From positions 33,228,227 through 33,292,226 of the forward strand of contig NC_065546.1 in the NCBI RefSeq assembly GCF_022605725.1: a stretch of 64,000 bases of DNA. Direction: 5' to 3'. Every line of letters begins with the position of its first letter. The stretch's first letter is position 1. Under the pieces are notes generated by a model that had not been told where the DNA came from, searched no databases, and saw only the letters and a program-made list of their open reading frames with translations. Below are positions 51,597 through 62,108 of the stretch, in pieces. Origin of the DNA: Anthonomus grandis grandis (taxonomy: Eukaryota; Arthropoda; Insecta; Coleoptera; Curculionidae). The position numbers and the translations under genes are program-made.

Positions 51597-54129
51597 CAGG
51601 GTGATTGACGTTTACGGAGAACGGGAAATAGAATTTTTTTGAAAATATGACATCATGGGTTTTAGCTACTTATCTAACGACTAAAAATATTTTTAGCGAT
51701 GCAGAGTTGCTGCTTATACCAAAAAGCAGTAGCAACTTTGTTATTTTAAATGGAATACCCCGTATATTATTTTAGTTTCTGATCCCCTATCGCTTTATGA
51801 TTGTTTTTGTAAAAGGTGTTCGTATATCTATTTTTAGTAGTCTTCGAGAAATTAATTATTTGCTTTATTTTTTGACCAAAACATAGCTCCAAATATATTT
51901 TTACTACTACGGCACTGAAACGCGCAGAAAATTGAAATTATGAGCGTAATGTACGGTAGTTTTGTACATGAGTCTTCACTATAAAAATTTGTTCTACATT
52001 ATACAGGGTTGGTCAAAATTAGTGATTTTACCGCTAGATACAAAAATTCTGAAAAATGTTTTTTTAAATAGAAAATCCTGTATATTTTAACATATTCTAA
52101 AAAGAAATTGAAATCAAGTTTCTGTAAAAATCGGAAAATGTTGACATATTTGCCTTACGCGACCATGAAAGGTCATGACCAAACAATGCTATGCTATTGA
52201 CGCTTGACAGTTACATTTAGTTGATCAATAATAGTAATACACGTGGATGTTTCTTTAAAATAGTTACCTAAAAATTAATTGAAATAGAAAGAAATAGTTA
52301 TTCAAATGAAGTTTTGATGAACCTATTTATTATTCAAAATTAACAAAATGTACCCCAATTTACAAAAAATTGATAAAAGAAAATTTGTGCGAATACAAAA
52401 TAACTTTATACAATTTGTTTCATAACTCAAGAATGATTTAATTAGTTATCCTAAGACCATAAGTAATTTACAATACATTTTCAAAATGATTGTCATTGAC
52501 TTCCAAGCACTTCAAAATCCTAAGTTGTACAGCATGTGTTGTCGCTGCTTGTATTTCAGAAGGATCTTGTTGACCAATGCAATTGATAAGTCGTTGACGT
52601 AGTCCCTGTTTACTGTTTACCGTTGTCTTGCATACAATTTGTTTCAAATTACGCCAGAAGTAAAAATTAAGTGGTGTAAAATCAGGTGATCTCGCAGGCC
52701 AATCCCATGATCCTAAACGCCTAAGCCAGCGATCATCGAATTTCTCAAATAACTCATGTGTCATCTCCTCAGTGAAATGAGCGGATGCCCTATCCAATTG
52801 GCTACAAGTGCGATAATCTTCAAGCATTAAATTTTTCAGCAAATCTTCTACTACTGAGCGCAAAATCTGAAAAAGGTATTTACGGGAGTTTATTGACCCG
52901 TCGTAAATAAAAAAAAGCTTGTCTTTTAGTAAACAAAAAACATTAAAACTAAACTTTTCTTGAAATTTTATTTCCTTAACCGCATGTGGATTTTGATTAG
53001 CCCAAAAATGTTGAATTCTTCTATTAAAAATACCTTCTCTAGAAAACTTTGCTTCATCTGTCCATGTTATTTTTTTTAGAAAGTTTGGATCCACTTGAGT
53101 GCGTTTCAGAAGTGTCTCACAATATCGAACGCGAGGAAATTTAAAGGGATGCATATTATTGTCATCCAGAATTTTGCACAGTATAATAAGTTACGCCTAA
53201 ATCATCTGCTGCACTTCGGATGGAAGCTAGTGGATATGCTTGAAACTAGGCTAAAACATTCACGATGTTGTCCTCATCAGACGTTACAGACTTCGGTAAT
53301 TTTTTTTTTCATTTTTAAGTTATGAACCAAATTGTATAAAGTTATTTTGTATTAGCACAAATTTTCTTTTATCCATTTTTTTGTAAATTGGGGTACATTT
53401 CGTTGAACTTTCGGCATGTTCTTGCTACAATTTTGTCACATTGCCCATGAATAATAAATAGATTCATCAAAACTTCATTTGAATAACTATTTCTTTCCAT
53501 TTTAATGAATTTTTAGGAAAAAAAACACCCAAGCGTATTTACGATTAATCAACTAAATAGTCAAAATATTCCGATTTTTACAGAAAATTGCTTTTATTTT
53601 AGAAACCGAACTACTTAGATATAGGAACATGATACCTCGTTAGAAAGGGATTTCAATTTCCTCTTAGAATATATTATAATATACAATATGTTCCATTTAA
53701 AATAATGCACACATCACAATTTTTGTATCTAGCGGTAAAATCACTAATTTTGAGCAGCCCTCTATAACGTGGAACAAATTTTTATAGTGAAAACTAATTT
53801 AAAATACTTCCACAAATTACGTTTATAATTTCAATATTCTGCGCGTTCCAGTGCCGTAGTAATAAAAATTGAGTTGAAGCTATGTTTTGGTCAAAAAATA
53901 AAGAAAATAATTTCTCGAAAACCACTAAAGATAGGTGGAGGAACAACTTATACAAAAACAATTATGAGTGATAGCGGATCGGAAAATAAAATAATATACA
54001 GGCTATTTAGACAAAAATATTTTTAATCGTTAAATCACCAGCTAAAATCCATGGTGACAAATTTTCAAAAAAATTCCATTTTCCGCTCTCTGTAAACGTC
54101 TAAGGTACCATCAACCATCAATCACCCTG
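51597..54129. mobile_element. Tc1/mariner-like element with about 840-bp TIRs
   Basis: Ends cagggtgattga and tcaatcaccctg with TA at 51595-51596 and 54130-54131. Arms 51597 to about 52435 and about 53310-54129, diverged from each other with small indels. The centre holds a minus-strand transposase (52468-53154 and upstream pieces). It is inserted in the transposase gene of the older element 48130-58495. Confidence 0.85.
52468..53154 (-). CDS. Mariner-like transposase, C-terminal two thirds
   Basis: Open frame of 228 codons with the catalytic core: first Asp in ITWTDEAKFSREG, second in CSQLDRASAHFTEE, third in WPARSPDFTPLNFYFW. There are 36 residues between the second and third Asp, compared with 34 in classic mariner. 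C-terminal helices end NDNHFENVL. The DNA-binding N-terminus is not in this frame; the sequence upstream (53155-53325 in antisense) is broken, so the protein is probably non-functional. QLDRASAH replaces the usual QQDGAPAH. Confidence 0.7.
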   Translation of the reverse strand: MHPFKFPRVRYCETLLKRTQVDPNFLKKITWTDEAKFSREGIFNRRIQHFWANQNPHAVKEIKFQEKFSFNVFCLLKDKLFFIYDGSINSRKYLFQILRSVVEDLLKNLMLEDYRTCSQLDRASAHFTEEMTHELFEKFDDRWLRRLGSWDWPARSPDFTPLNFYFWRNLKQIVCKTTVNSKQGLRQRLINCIGQQDPSEIQAATTHAVQLRILKCLEVNDNHFENVL

Positions 54130-54499
54130 TATATTGTCTTGTTGTGGGATATGTTTTGTTAACAATGCCCCTAATTCATCCCCATAAGTAGTAGTCTAAC
54201 AGTCAGATCATCTAAACAGATCGGGAGATCTACACTCAGAAAAATTTGATAGGTTGATTCAAACAAAAAATATTGTTAAGTAACAAAATCGCTTTTTTTG
54301 TAAAAAAAACTACTATATTGTTTATTTTAACTAAAGGGTAAAAGTTAATGTAATCATAAAAAAATTGTTACCATACAAAATTAATTTATCTAATAATTTA
54401 CATAATTTTAACTTAAGTTTTGTTGCCTAACAACATTTTCGTTATTAAAAAAGTTATTTTAACTATTTCTTTATTTGTTTTCCCACCGTTTAGTAAAAT

Positions 54500-55015
54500 T
54501 TTGTTAATTCAAACAAAAAAATGTTTAATTTATTTTTAACTATTATTTTATAATATATTTAACCCACATTCTTTGTTAAACTACTAATATATAGAAAATT
54601 AACACTATTTTTTGTTAAATCAGCCCACTAATTTATTTGGATAAACCAAATTATTGTTTGCAATAATATTTAATAAATTAATTTTACTTATTAGGAATAG
54701 TTATTTTAACAATAAGAAATTGCCAATTGTCTAATAAAATTTACTTAAGAAATAGTATAATTTAACAATAGTTGGGTTACATAACCATGCTTTTTTGTTA
54801 ATTGAAACTAAAAAATGTTCAATTTTAATTTTACCTATTCCGACGTGGTAAATTGAACGCACTTTATTTGTAAAACAACTAGTATTTAGTAAAGCAACAA
54901 TTTTTTTTTGTCAAATCAACCTACTACTTTGTTTGGAACATCCACAATGTTGTTTCAAATAACTATATTCATTGATTGATTTTACCACTTATTCCAGGTA
55001 AATTTACAACGTTTT
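54500..55015. repeat. Subterminal tandem units in the CACTCA element
   Basis: Two diverged units, 54500-54770 and 54805-55015, share the order ttttgttaatt.aaac..aaaaatgtt, ttgtaaaac.actagtat, tttttgt.aaatca.cc.act and tttaccacttatt-like blocks. Related motifs recur at 56820-57180. This fits clustered transposase-binding sites, but no function is shown. Confidence 0.5.
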
Positions 55016-55245
55016 TCAGTATTCCTGGAAATATAAGTAGCACACGATACATATTCTTTGCTTGCGGCCCGTTTCAATCTTTTCCACAATACGCCTCGCG
55101 TTGCACGTTGATAAAATTGCGCGCCAAATAATAGGAATAGGAAATAATTTTCTTCATTTTGTATTATACACTCAGTGTTTTGTGAGTGTATGTTGAGTTA
55201 TTTTTTATATTTTATAAGAGTGAGTAAACAATTGGTGTAGTAAAG

Positions 55246-56238
55246 ATGGATTATGATTTTTTAGTAAGATATACAAATCAGTTTGTAAATTCTCTACTCA
55301 ATTCAACTAAAGACAACGAAGACGAAGGTGGTCTCAATTTATCCAGCCTGTCTAATCCTCTTGAAATTGGTTTAAACTATTCTGGGCTGACTTATCAAGC
55401 TGAGTCTGAACCAGAAATCGAGGAAACTTTAACATTAAAACGCCTTCTGCAAAGTTGGGGCTTTGAAAATTTATTTGAACTCTTAAAATGTAAGTAATTT
55501 TTCCATTATTACCAATTTCATTTTTAAAGTATATCCACTTATTCCTTGTGCAATACTTATGGATCCACATTAACCTGCACACAAAAAAAAATACCTATAT
55601 TAAAATCATTACATTTGCTGCCCAACAAACAAATGTTTTGTTAATTTTCCAGTAACTAGGTTAATACATTTTCCACTTTTGTATTCGTATATTGTTATAG
55701 TTTCTTGCTATGAATTAATGAATATTTAACATTTAAATTTTGCGATAGATTATTAAATAAAATCAGCTTAAGTGATGAGCCAGAATTAGAGTATAAATCT
55801 AAGCATATCACTAAATCTACTTTAAAAGAAATGCCCTATTATGAAAGAATACAAAATTTGGATTTATTTAACGATGCAATTGTAAGCTCAGAATCGTTGA
55901 TTTTTCTTAGGGAAGTAAAATATAAAAATACGCTGTATAAGGTCAATTTTTTTTTACTTTTAAAGTCATTAAAATTGTATGAGATTGTTCATATAGCTGT
56001 GGAAATTAAAGAAAATTTGAAAAATTGTTATCTTATTTGTGTTGAGCATAAAATTAGTAAAATCGACAATCACTTTCAATCTTATAAAGTATTAAATGAA
56101 ACCAACAATTTTTTTATATTTTCAACACAGCTTCATGAATTTCACTACGCTACTATTCACGTATATAAATCACCAAATGGTTTTGAATATATAAAACCAA
56201 AATATTATTACAAGCTTATAATTGATAATTGGTTATAA
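55246..56238 (+). CDS. Unidentified multi-exon gene inside the CACTCA element
   Basis: First exon 55246-55489 from ATG (MDYDFLVRYTNQFVNSLLNS) to donor aaaat-gtaagt. It is acidic in the middle and ends LKRLLQSWGFENLFELLK, which resembles the first helices of a SAM-like domain. A later exon runs from 55749 (acceptor gcgatag) to TAA at 56238: LLNKISLSDEPELEY, then a beta-rich region (LREVKYKNTLYKVNFFLLL; YYKLIIDNWL at the end). Phases of the two exons do not match directly (1 versus 2 bases), so a middle exon or a lesion lies in 55490-55748. Protein of roughly 250 residues. An AATAAA lies near 56345. I do not recognise its function. Confidence 0.55.
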
Positions 56239-57195
56239 AAATAATGTAACAGATATAAAAAAAAATTGGTATAATCATCAAAGGTGTAAAAGCAAAAAAA
56301 AATTAAATTTATTATTTTTTTAAATTGCCTTTAAGTATATTTTAAATAAAGATAATTTTAAAAATATTTTTAAAGTTGACCAAATAATCTTAAGTTATTT
56401 AAGAAATTTTGGATAAATAAATTTTGGATAAAAATCTTGTGTTTTATTAAACCCAACCAAAATAATTAATATCTGACTAAAATTGTCGCTAAAAATTATT
56501 ATTAATTTTATACTCGTTAATGGTCATGCATGTTCAATAAAAACAAATAAAACAAATGTTATGAGAACTAATTTCTTCATATTAAAGGATTAAACCCTTT
56601 CGTTTTGATTTTTTTGTTAAACTTAAATGAAAGTCAAGTTTAACCAGGGTGTTTCAGTGTATACATTATACATTTTCACGGCCGATGAAAAGACTGACCT
56701 TTAAACAGGTATAAAGCCAAACCAAAAAATTTAAATAAACATTTTAAAAAAATATCGCTATACCACCTAATTGTATAACAACTAAAAAAAAGTACGGCAA
56801 ACAAAAATAAATAGTCATTCAACTAAAAAAAATTGGTAGAGAACGAACATAATCGTAAGTATACCTCGTTTTTTTTTTGTTGCCTAAGTGATAATATTGA
56901 TATCGGACGAATATTTTGTTTATACAAACAAATTAATAGTAATATAACAAAAAAATTGTTAAAGTACGAAAAGAGATGTCAATACACCTTCTAAATTGTT
57001 GCTGCAACAAACATTTTGTTAAACGACTATTATTTAGTTAATTCGCTAAGACCATGTTAAAATCAACGAAAAAAATTGTAGCAGAACCAAATCAATTTAA
57101 CCATTAAAATTTGGTTTATATAACTATGAAGGTAGTTTGACGCATTTTCATATGCTCTTTTTGGTTGATTTTACTTATGCTTTTTGTTGAGTGTA

Positions 57196-58495
57196 GGTGG
57201 CCATAAGAACAAACCAATCCTTCCAATACAGCGATCTGGATAATTGTTACTTAGAAAATCACACGGTCTTTAAAAATAATGTGCTGGCCAACCATCATAT
57301 TTGGCAATAATTCCTAGATGAAATCACATTTCTCTCATGCTTAAAATATGGTACAGCTTTAACGTATGCAAGAACGTTTATGACATAATCTTCATGGTCT
57401 CTCACTAAACACCTTCTAATTGGAACATGAAGGGGATGTACACTTCCCGTTGTTCTTAAATGTATTGTCAGTCATCCAAATACTTTTCTGTTATAATTCC
57501 TACGTGCCGAAATAGCATTTTCAAAATACGGAAAATATACGGTACCAAAGTCATTTTAACAATAAAAACACCCCCCAAAAATAAAATAATAAAGGTGAAT
57601 AATAAAATGGTGAATTTTAGTTAAAGCAATATACAATAAATTAAAAATGTCAAGTGTCAAAAATCAATTACTTCATTTGTTTATTATCCAGATTTACCTC
57701 ACATAATTCTAATTAGAGTAAATTGTAATTAGATTATGTTCAAATTATTATTTTTTTATTAAAATAATTTAAGAATTTTTAAAAATTTTGTTATTTTGAC
57801 ATGTTTGGATTAATCTGATGCCTAGATCAATAGCGAAGGAGGGTGGCAAATATACAGAAGAAACCGAATAATTACTAAGGTTAAGTGGCATACCCGGATT
57901 AAGCGTCAAAAATTCTTATTTCATCATCAAATCCGACTGCCGTTTTCAGGTTTTTTTTAGTAAAATTTAATCAACTATTTGATTCTGCTATCAAAATTAC
58001 ACCGTACTATTTAAACATTTGTCGAAAAATCAAAGTAACAGTTTTTAATTCAAGTGAGGCTTCCTACCAAATGTACAAAAACTTTCGCCTAACCCTGGAT
58101 ATAAGTATTTAAAATTACTTACATTTGACTTTTAAACAAGCCCAAATTGAATAAAATCGGACAAGTCTTTAAAAAATGATAGCCATTTAAACATTTACAG
58201 TTTCTCTACCTTCCCCTACTTTATGAAAGCCGCTATGCTAAAGAATCTTTGACCAAAATAATTGAAAATACTCCAAGGTTTTTAATTATGTTAAAAAAAG
58301 TACCTTAAGCTGAAATTTTCTGGAAAAAATAAGAATTGAATTATTGAAGTTTTAATTACGCCGTCTAGTAGCTAAATTTCGAGTTCGAAAATATTCTCGG
58401 CATTTTCACTTGCCCACTATTATAATGTCAAAAAAAATTCCAATGCTGTCAGATCCCGCGATATAGCCGCGATCCACAATTAGTGAAACACCCTG
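57196..58495 (-). pseudogene. N-terminal half and right TIR of the old mariner-like element
   Basis: Minus-strand traces of HTH region and catalytic blocks at about 57560-57196, then inverted arm to 58495. Contains stops and shifts. Part of the element 48130-58495. Confidence 0.6.
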
Positions 58496-58632
58496 TGTGC
58501 CATTGTGGTGTATACAAAAGAAAGGTATCATGCTTGAATAAAATAAAAATATATTATTTTTTGTCAGTAAAGATTGGTTCTAGAACTAGCAAACAGGAGA
58601 CAAAGGTTCTTGGAACATTCCAAAGAAAAAAA
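58496..58632 (-). other. GPCR 3' flank
   Basis: Sequence between the GPCR stop codon and the transposon end. No canonical AATAAA on the minus strand was found in it; the minus strand reads aaaaaataatatatttttat. Confidence 0.4.
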
Positions 58633-59399
58633 TTAAAATCTTCCAACTGATATATACTTAGGCCCATAAGAAGCTTGATGAATATACCCAACAACTTGTG
58701 GTTTATCGCTTTTCTTTTGTTCAATCGTAGCGATTTTGCCCAGCACTTCCTCGTGTAATGGTATGCCGCGTTCGTAACTCTCAAATTCGGCGTTTGAGAA
58801 GCAACAGCAAACGGTTGTGCACACCATATCGTTAATTTTCCTGAAGACGCACAGAGTCTGATTTAAGAACGTGTACAAAAAGGGATTTAAGGCGCAATTC
58901 AGTAAATTCAAAATGGTGAAGGACAAATTGAGTTTCCAGACAATAGTTCCGTTTTTTATAGGGGCATACAGTTTTATGACACAGAAGAGCCAATACGGCA
59001 TTCGGCATAACAAAAACGCGAGGATCAGGACTATAATGATCTTGAATGTTCGGATTTTCCGCTCCATTCGCAGGTTACGTTTCTTGGTTAAATTTTTTCT
59101 TATCTGAGAACTATTCGTGTTTTCCGTGCTGGTTTTCGTTGAAGAAGAGTTTTCATATTCTTCGATGTCCTTGTTGGCTGCCACTGGTTTTCGATGCTTC
59201 CATATCAGCAAGGCAATCTTGTAATAAAACCAAAAAAACATTGAAACCAAGGGCAGGAAGAATAAAATGTTTACGACGAGGTAGTAGAACCCTATAAGGC
59301 TTCGGGTGGAAGTTGTTCCAGTGCACATGTAAACTTCGAGGCCGCTCGGTAGACGCATCGGGATGTGAAAGTAGAATGTTGACATTGGGTAGGAAATGG
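58633..59399 (-). CDS. GPCR last exon (TM4 end to C-terminus)
   Basis: 767 nt from acceptor ttttcag. Includes the extracellular loop 2 Cys (EVYMCTGT), TM5, loop 3, TM6, TM7 and the 66-residue tail ending YISVGRF and TAA (58635-58633). Confidence 0.9.
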
Positions 59400-62062
59400 C
59401 TGAAAAGGAGGATTTTTGTAATTGAATTAAGTTTTGTTCAGGAATTATTTTATTTAAGTCATATCAAGTTGTCCGTAACATAAAAGCAAAAAATGTTACA
59501 AGTTGAAAATTTGTATAAAAATTCTCCAATTAAAATGATCGAAAAAAGTACAGAGAAAATTTGCTTTGGTATAACGTTGATTTTTCAAAAGAATACCACT
59601 TTGCCAAAAAACTAATAAAGTTAAAATTTTGAAAATGTATACCGGGTGGTGCGCCGCCGAGCGGAACATAGGAAATCCCATGTAAATTTTAAGGGGGTCA
59701 ATTATTGGCTTCCCTGTACATTTTACAGAAAAAATGTAAGATAACTTTTTGAAGAAACCAACTTAGCAAACCCTCGTGCAAAGTTTCACAAAATTTTAAC
59801 AAGCGAATCTTGAATTATTTAAATAAATGTAATTGCAAAATTACCAAATTTTCGGTTCAGGTAAAACCAGACACCAGCCACCAGCAAACAATTTGTTATA
59901 AGGCTTTGTCAAATCTGACGTACAGCCGAATACAAGAAATGTTTTTTTTTGAGTTTATCAATCTCACAACCATACATTCAAAGTAAGACACGTTAACATT
60001 ACTTTTTTATCTAAACTTTTATTTAATATAACGATGAAGTTATATTAAATATTTATATCTATTTTTTCGTCGATTGAATAATTCATACTTGTTTTCAAAT
60101 ATTGACTGTCACTGATTTATTGACACTTTTCCTCACGTCAGTGACAATATTCATTTTACTGGTGCCCGTTTGGTTTTACCTGAACCGAAAATTTTGTAAT
60201 TACAATTAATGGAATAATTCAAGATTTGCTTATTAAAATTTTTTGAAACTTTGCACAAGGATTTGCCAGATTGGTCTCTTTAAAAAGTTATCTTACATTT
60301 TTTCTATAAAATGTACAGGGAAGCCAATAATTGACCCCCTAAAATTTACATGGGTTTTCCTATGCCGCTCGGCGACGCACCACCCGATATAGAAATTCAT
60401 CAATTTAAATGACCTATTTAAGTGTTTTTTCAAAAAAATACACGGAAACGACAAACATTTGGTAAAAAGGTGATTAAAAAAAATATTACTTTAGCCATAA
60501 CTTAAAAATATGAAAGTTAAAATGTTGAAAATTTCTATGGATTTTGACATTATAAATGTCAATTAAGATGAATAAACACCTATTTGGGCGCTTTTTAAAA
60601 AAGTTACAGGGAGAAGGGAAAAACATTTTTCGTTGGTGGAAAGCTGATTTTTTCAAAAAAAAAATATCTATTCTTGGCCATAATTCATAAACTGACAAAG
60701 TTACCGTTTTTAAAATTTATATGGAAGCTTCTTAATTAAAATGACCGATGTTCTATTTCAACGTTGTTTAAAAAAACTACAGGGAGAAGGGATTTTTTTT
60801 TTGAAAAAGTAATTTTTTCGAAAATATCTTATCAACTTTAACAAAAACTACGAAAGTGACACTTTTGAAAATTTGTATGGAAGTTCCTCAGTTAAAATGA
60901 TTAAATATCTCTTTGAGCGCTTTTGGACAAAAGTACACGGATAGATGAAAAAAACGTTTGGTGATAAGTTAATTTTTTTTAAAAATACCAATTTGCCCAT
61001 AACTCAAAAAGTTACAGTTTTGAAAATTTCCATGGAATTTTCTTTATTAAAAAGATACCTATTTCAGCATTTTTTTAAGTACAGGGAATACATGATTTTC
61101 TGTCTGGTAAAATGGTGATTTTTTTTTTTTAAAGATTTTATTAATTTGCTCTAACTCAAAAACTATGAAAATAACACTCTTGAAAATTTGTACAAAAATT
61201 CTTCAAAAGAGAAAAAAACTTTTGATAAAAACGTGATATATTCAAAACTATAAAAAAAACCAATTTTGACAAATTTTTAACCTTTTTGAAAATGTGCATA
61301 AAAATTCCTTAATTAAAATAATTGGATAGGATAACTCTTAGAGCGTTTTTTTTGAAAAAAGAACAGGGAGAAAGGGATTTTTTTCCCTTTTTTCAAAAAA
61401 TACCAATTTGCTCATAAGTTACATTTTTAAAAATTTGCATGAAAATATTTCAATTAAAATAATCGGACACCTATTAGAGCGTTTAAGAAAAAAGAAAAGA
61501 AAAATCTCAGAAAGTATTCAGAATATTATAGATATTCTACGCAATTTTAACACAATTAATCGACCCTGTAGGTCTCAACCCACATTTTAGAGACTCCAAT
61601 GGGAATTAAGTAATTATAAAAAATCTCAAAAAAAAAACAACTCACCAAGACACACCATCCACAGTACGAAAGCTCCCAAAACGCATTTCCACAGTTTTGG
61701 ATCCCATTTCTTATTCAGAGCGTAAATCACGTTGTGGTAACGGTCCAGGGCTATAGTAAGGAGAGCCACGGAGCTGGCCATGCTGCCCAGCACTTGTCCC
61801 ACTGGGTTGTACCAGCAAATAAATTCACCGAAAGACTGTATTTAATAAACTGATTTTATCATATTACATCTAATAATTTCTTGAACTAACCCATACTAAA
61901 TCCAAAGGTTTTCCCAGCATGTCCAAATTGTTGAGGCAAAAAGTCATTACCGTTAAGATGTCCGAGAAGGCGAGCGATATAATGCATGTTTTTTGAAGAT
62001 ATTTATACTTCCTGAAAGTTAATATACAGTGCTTTCATTTCAAAACGATCCACCCTTAATAA

Positions 62063-62108
<46 letters not shown>

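Larger units (their letters stand above)
54233..57193 (+). mobile_element. TA-flanked element with CACTCA ends and cargo gene
   Basis: Left end cactcagaaaaatttgatag, right end in inverse cactcaacaaaaagc, with TA at 54231-54232 and 57194-57195. Removing it joins the codons for W-P-P-R-S-P-D-L of the old mariner transposase, which verifies both boundaries. Both flanks inside are packed with degenerate motifs such as ttttttgttaaa, aacaaaaaaatgttt and caaccta, including two diverged units of about 300 bp (54500-54770 and 54805-55015). The internal gene (55246-56238) is not a recognisable transposase. Superfamily unresolved. Confidence 0.75.
48130..58495 (-). mobile_element. Old mariner-like element opened by three nested transposons
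   Basis: Ends cagggtgtttcac (48130) and gtgaaacaccctg (58495). Inverted arms run 48130-48426 plus 51047 to about 51350 on the left and about 57895-58495 on the right. The minus-strand transposase is in pieces: N-terminal HTH region at about 57560-57260 (TTGSVHPLHVP, VLAYVKAVP), a catalytic-block trace and IGRIGLFLWPP to 57196, PRSPDL at about 54230, and the C-terminus RIQNALYSIPQAEIETAV to NNGYFEHL at about 51600-51470. Removing the nested elements restores about 2.2 kb. TA flanks on the left; decayed (TG) on the right. Confidence 0.75.
59400..61645 (-). other. GPCR intron 3 (2246 nt): tandem array plus MITE
   Basis: No gene. Nearly all of the intron is a degenerate tandem array with a period of about 155 bp, interrupted by a 746-bp TIR element. 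Confidence 0.7.

Noticed and set aside
54241..55015. CRISPR-like or regular spacer array
   Set aside because: The motifs are AT-rich, diverged and irregularly spaced in a eukaryotic transposon; there are no uniform repeats with unique spacers.
48130..58495. One giant (10 kb) DNA transposon
   Set aside because: Internal target duplications and rejoined transposase codons show a 2.2-kb element with three later insertions.
58871..59297. Plus-strand open frames across the GPCR exon
   Set aside because: They are shadows of the GPCR coding strand, which shows the seven-helix pattern.
62066..62107. 42-base A-run as the tail of a retrotransposed sequence
   Set aside because: A matching T-run at 63712-63732 lies at the mirror position of the inverted repeat, so both runs belong to the palindromic terminal arms.
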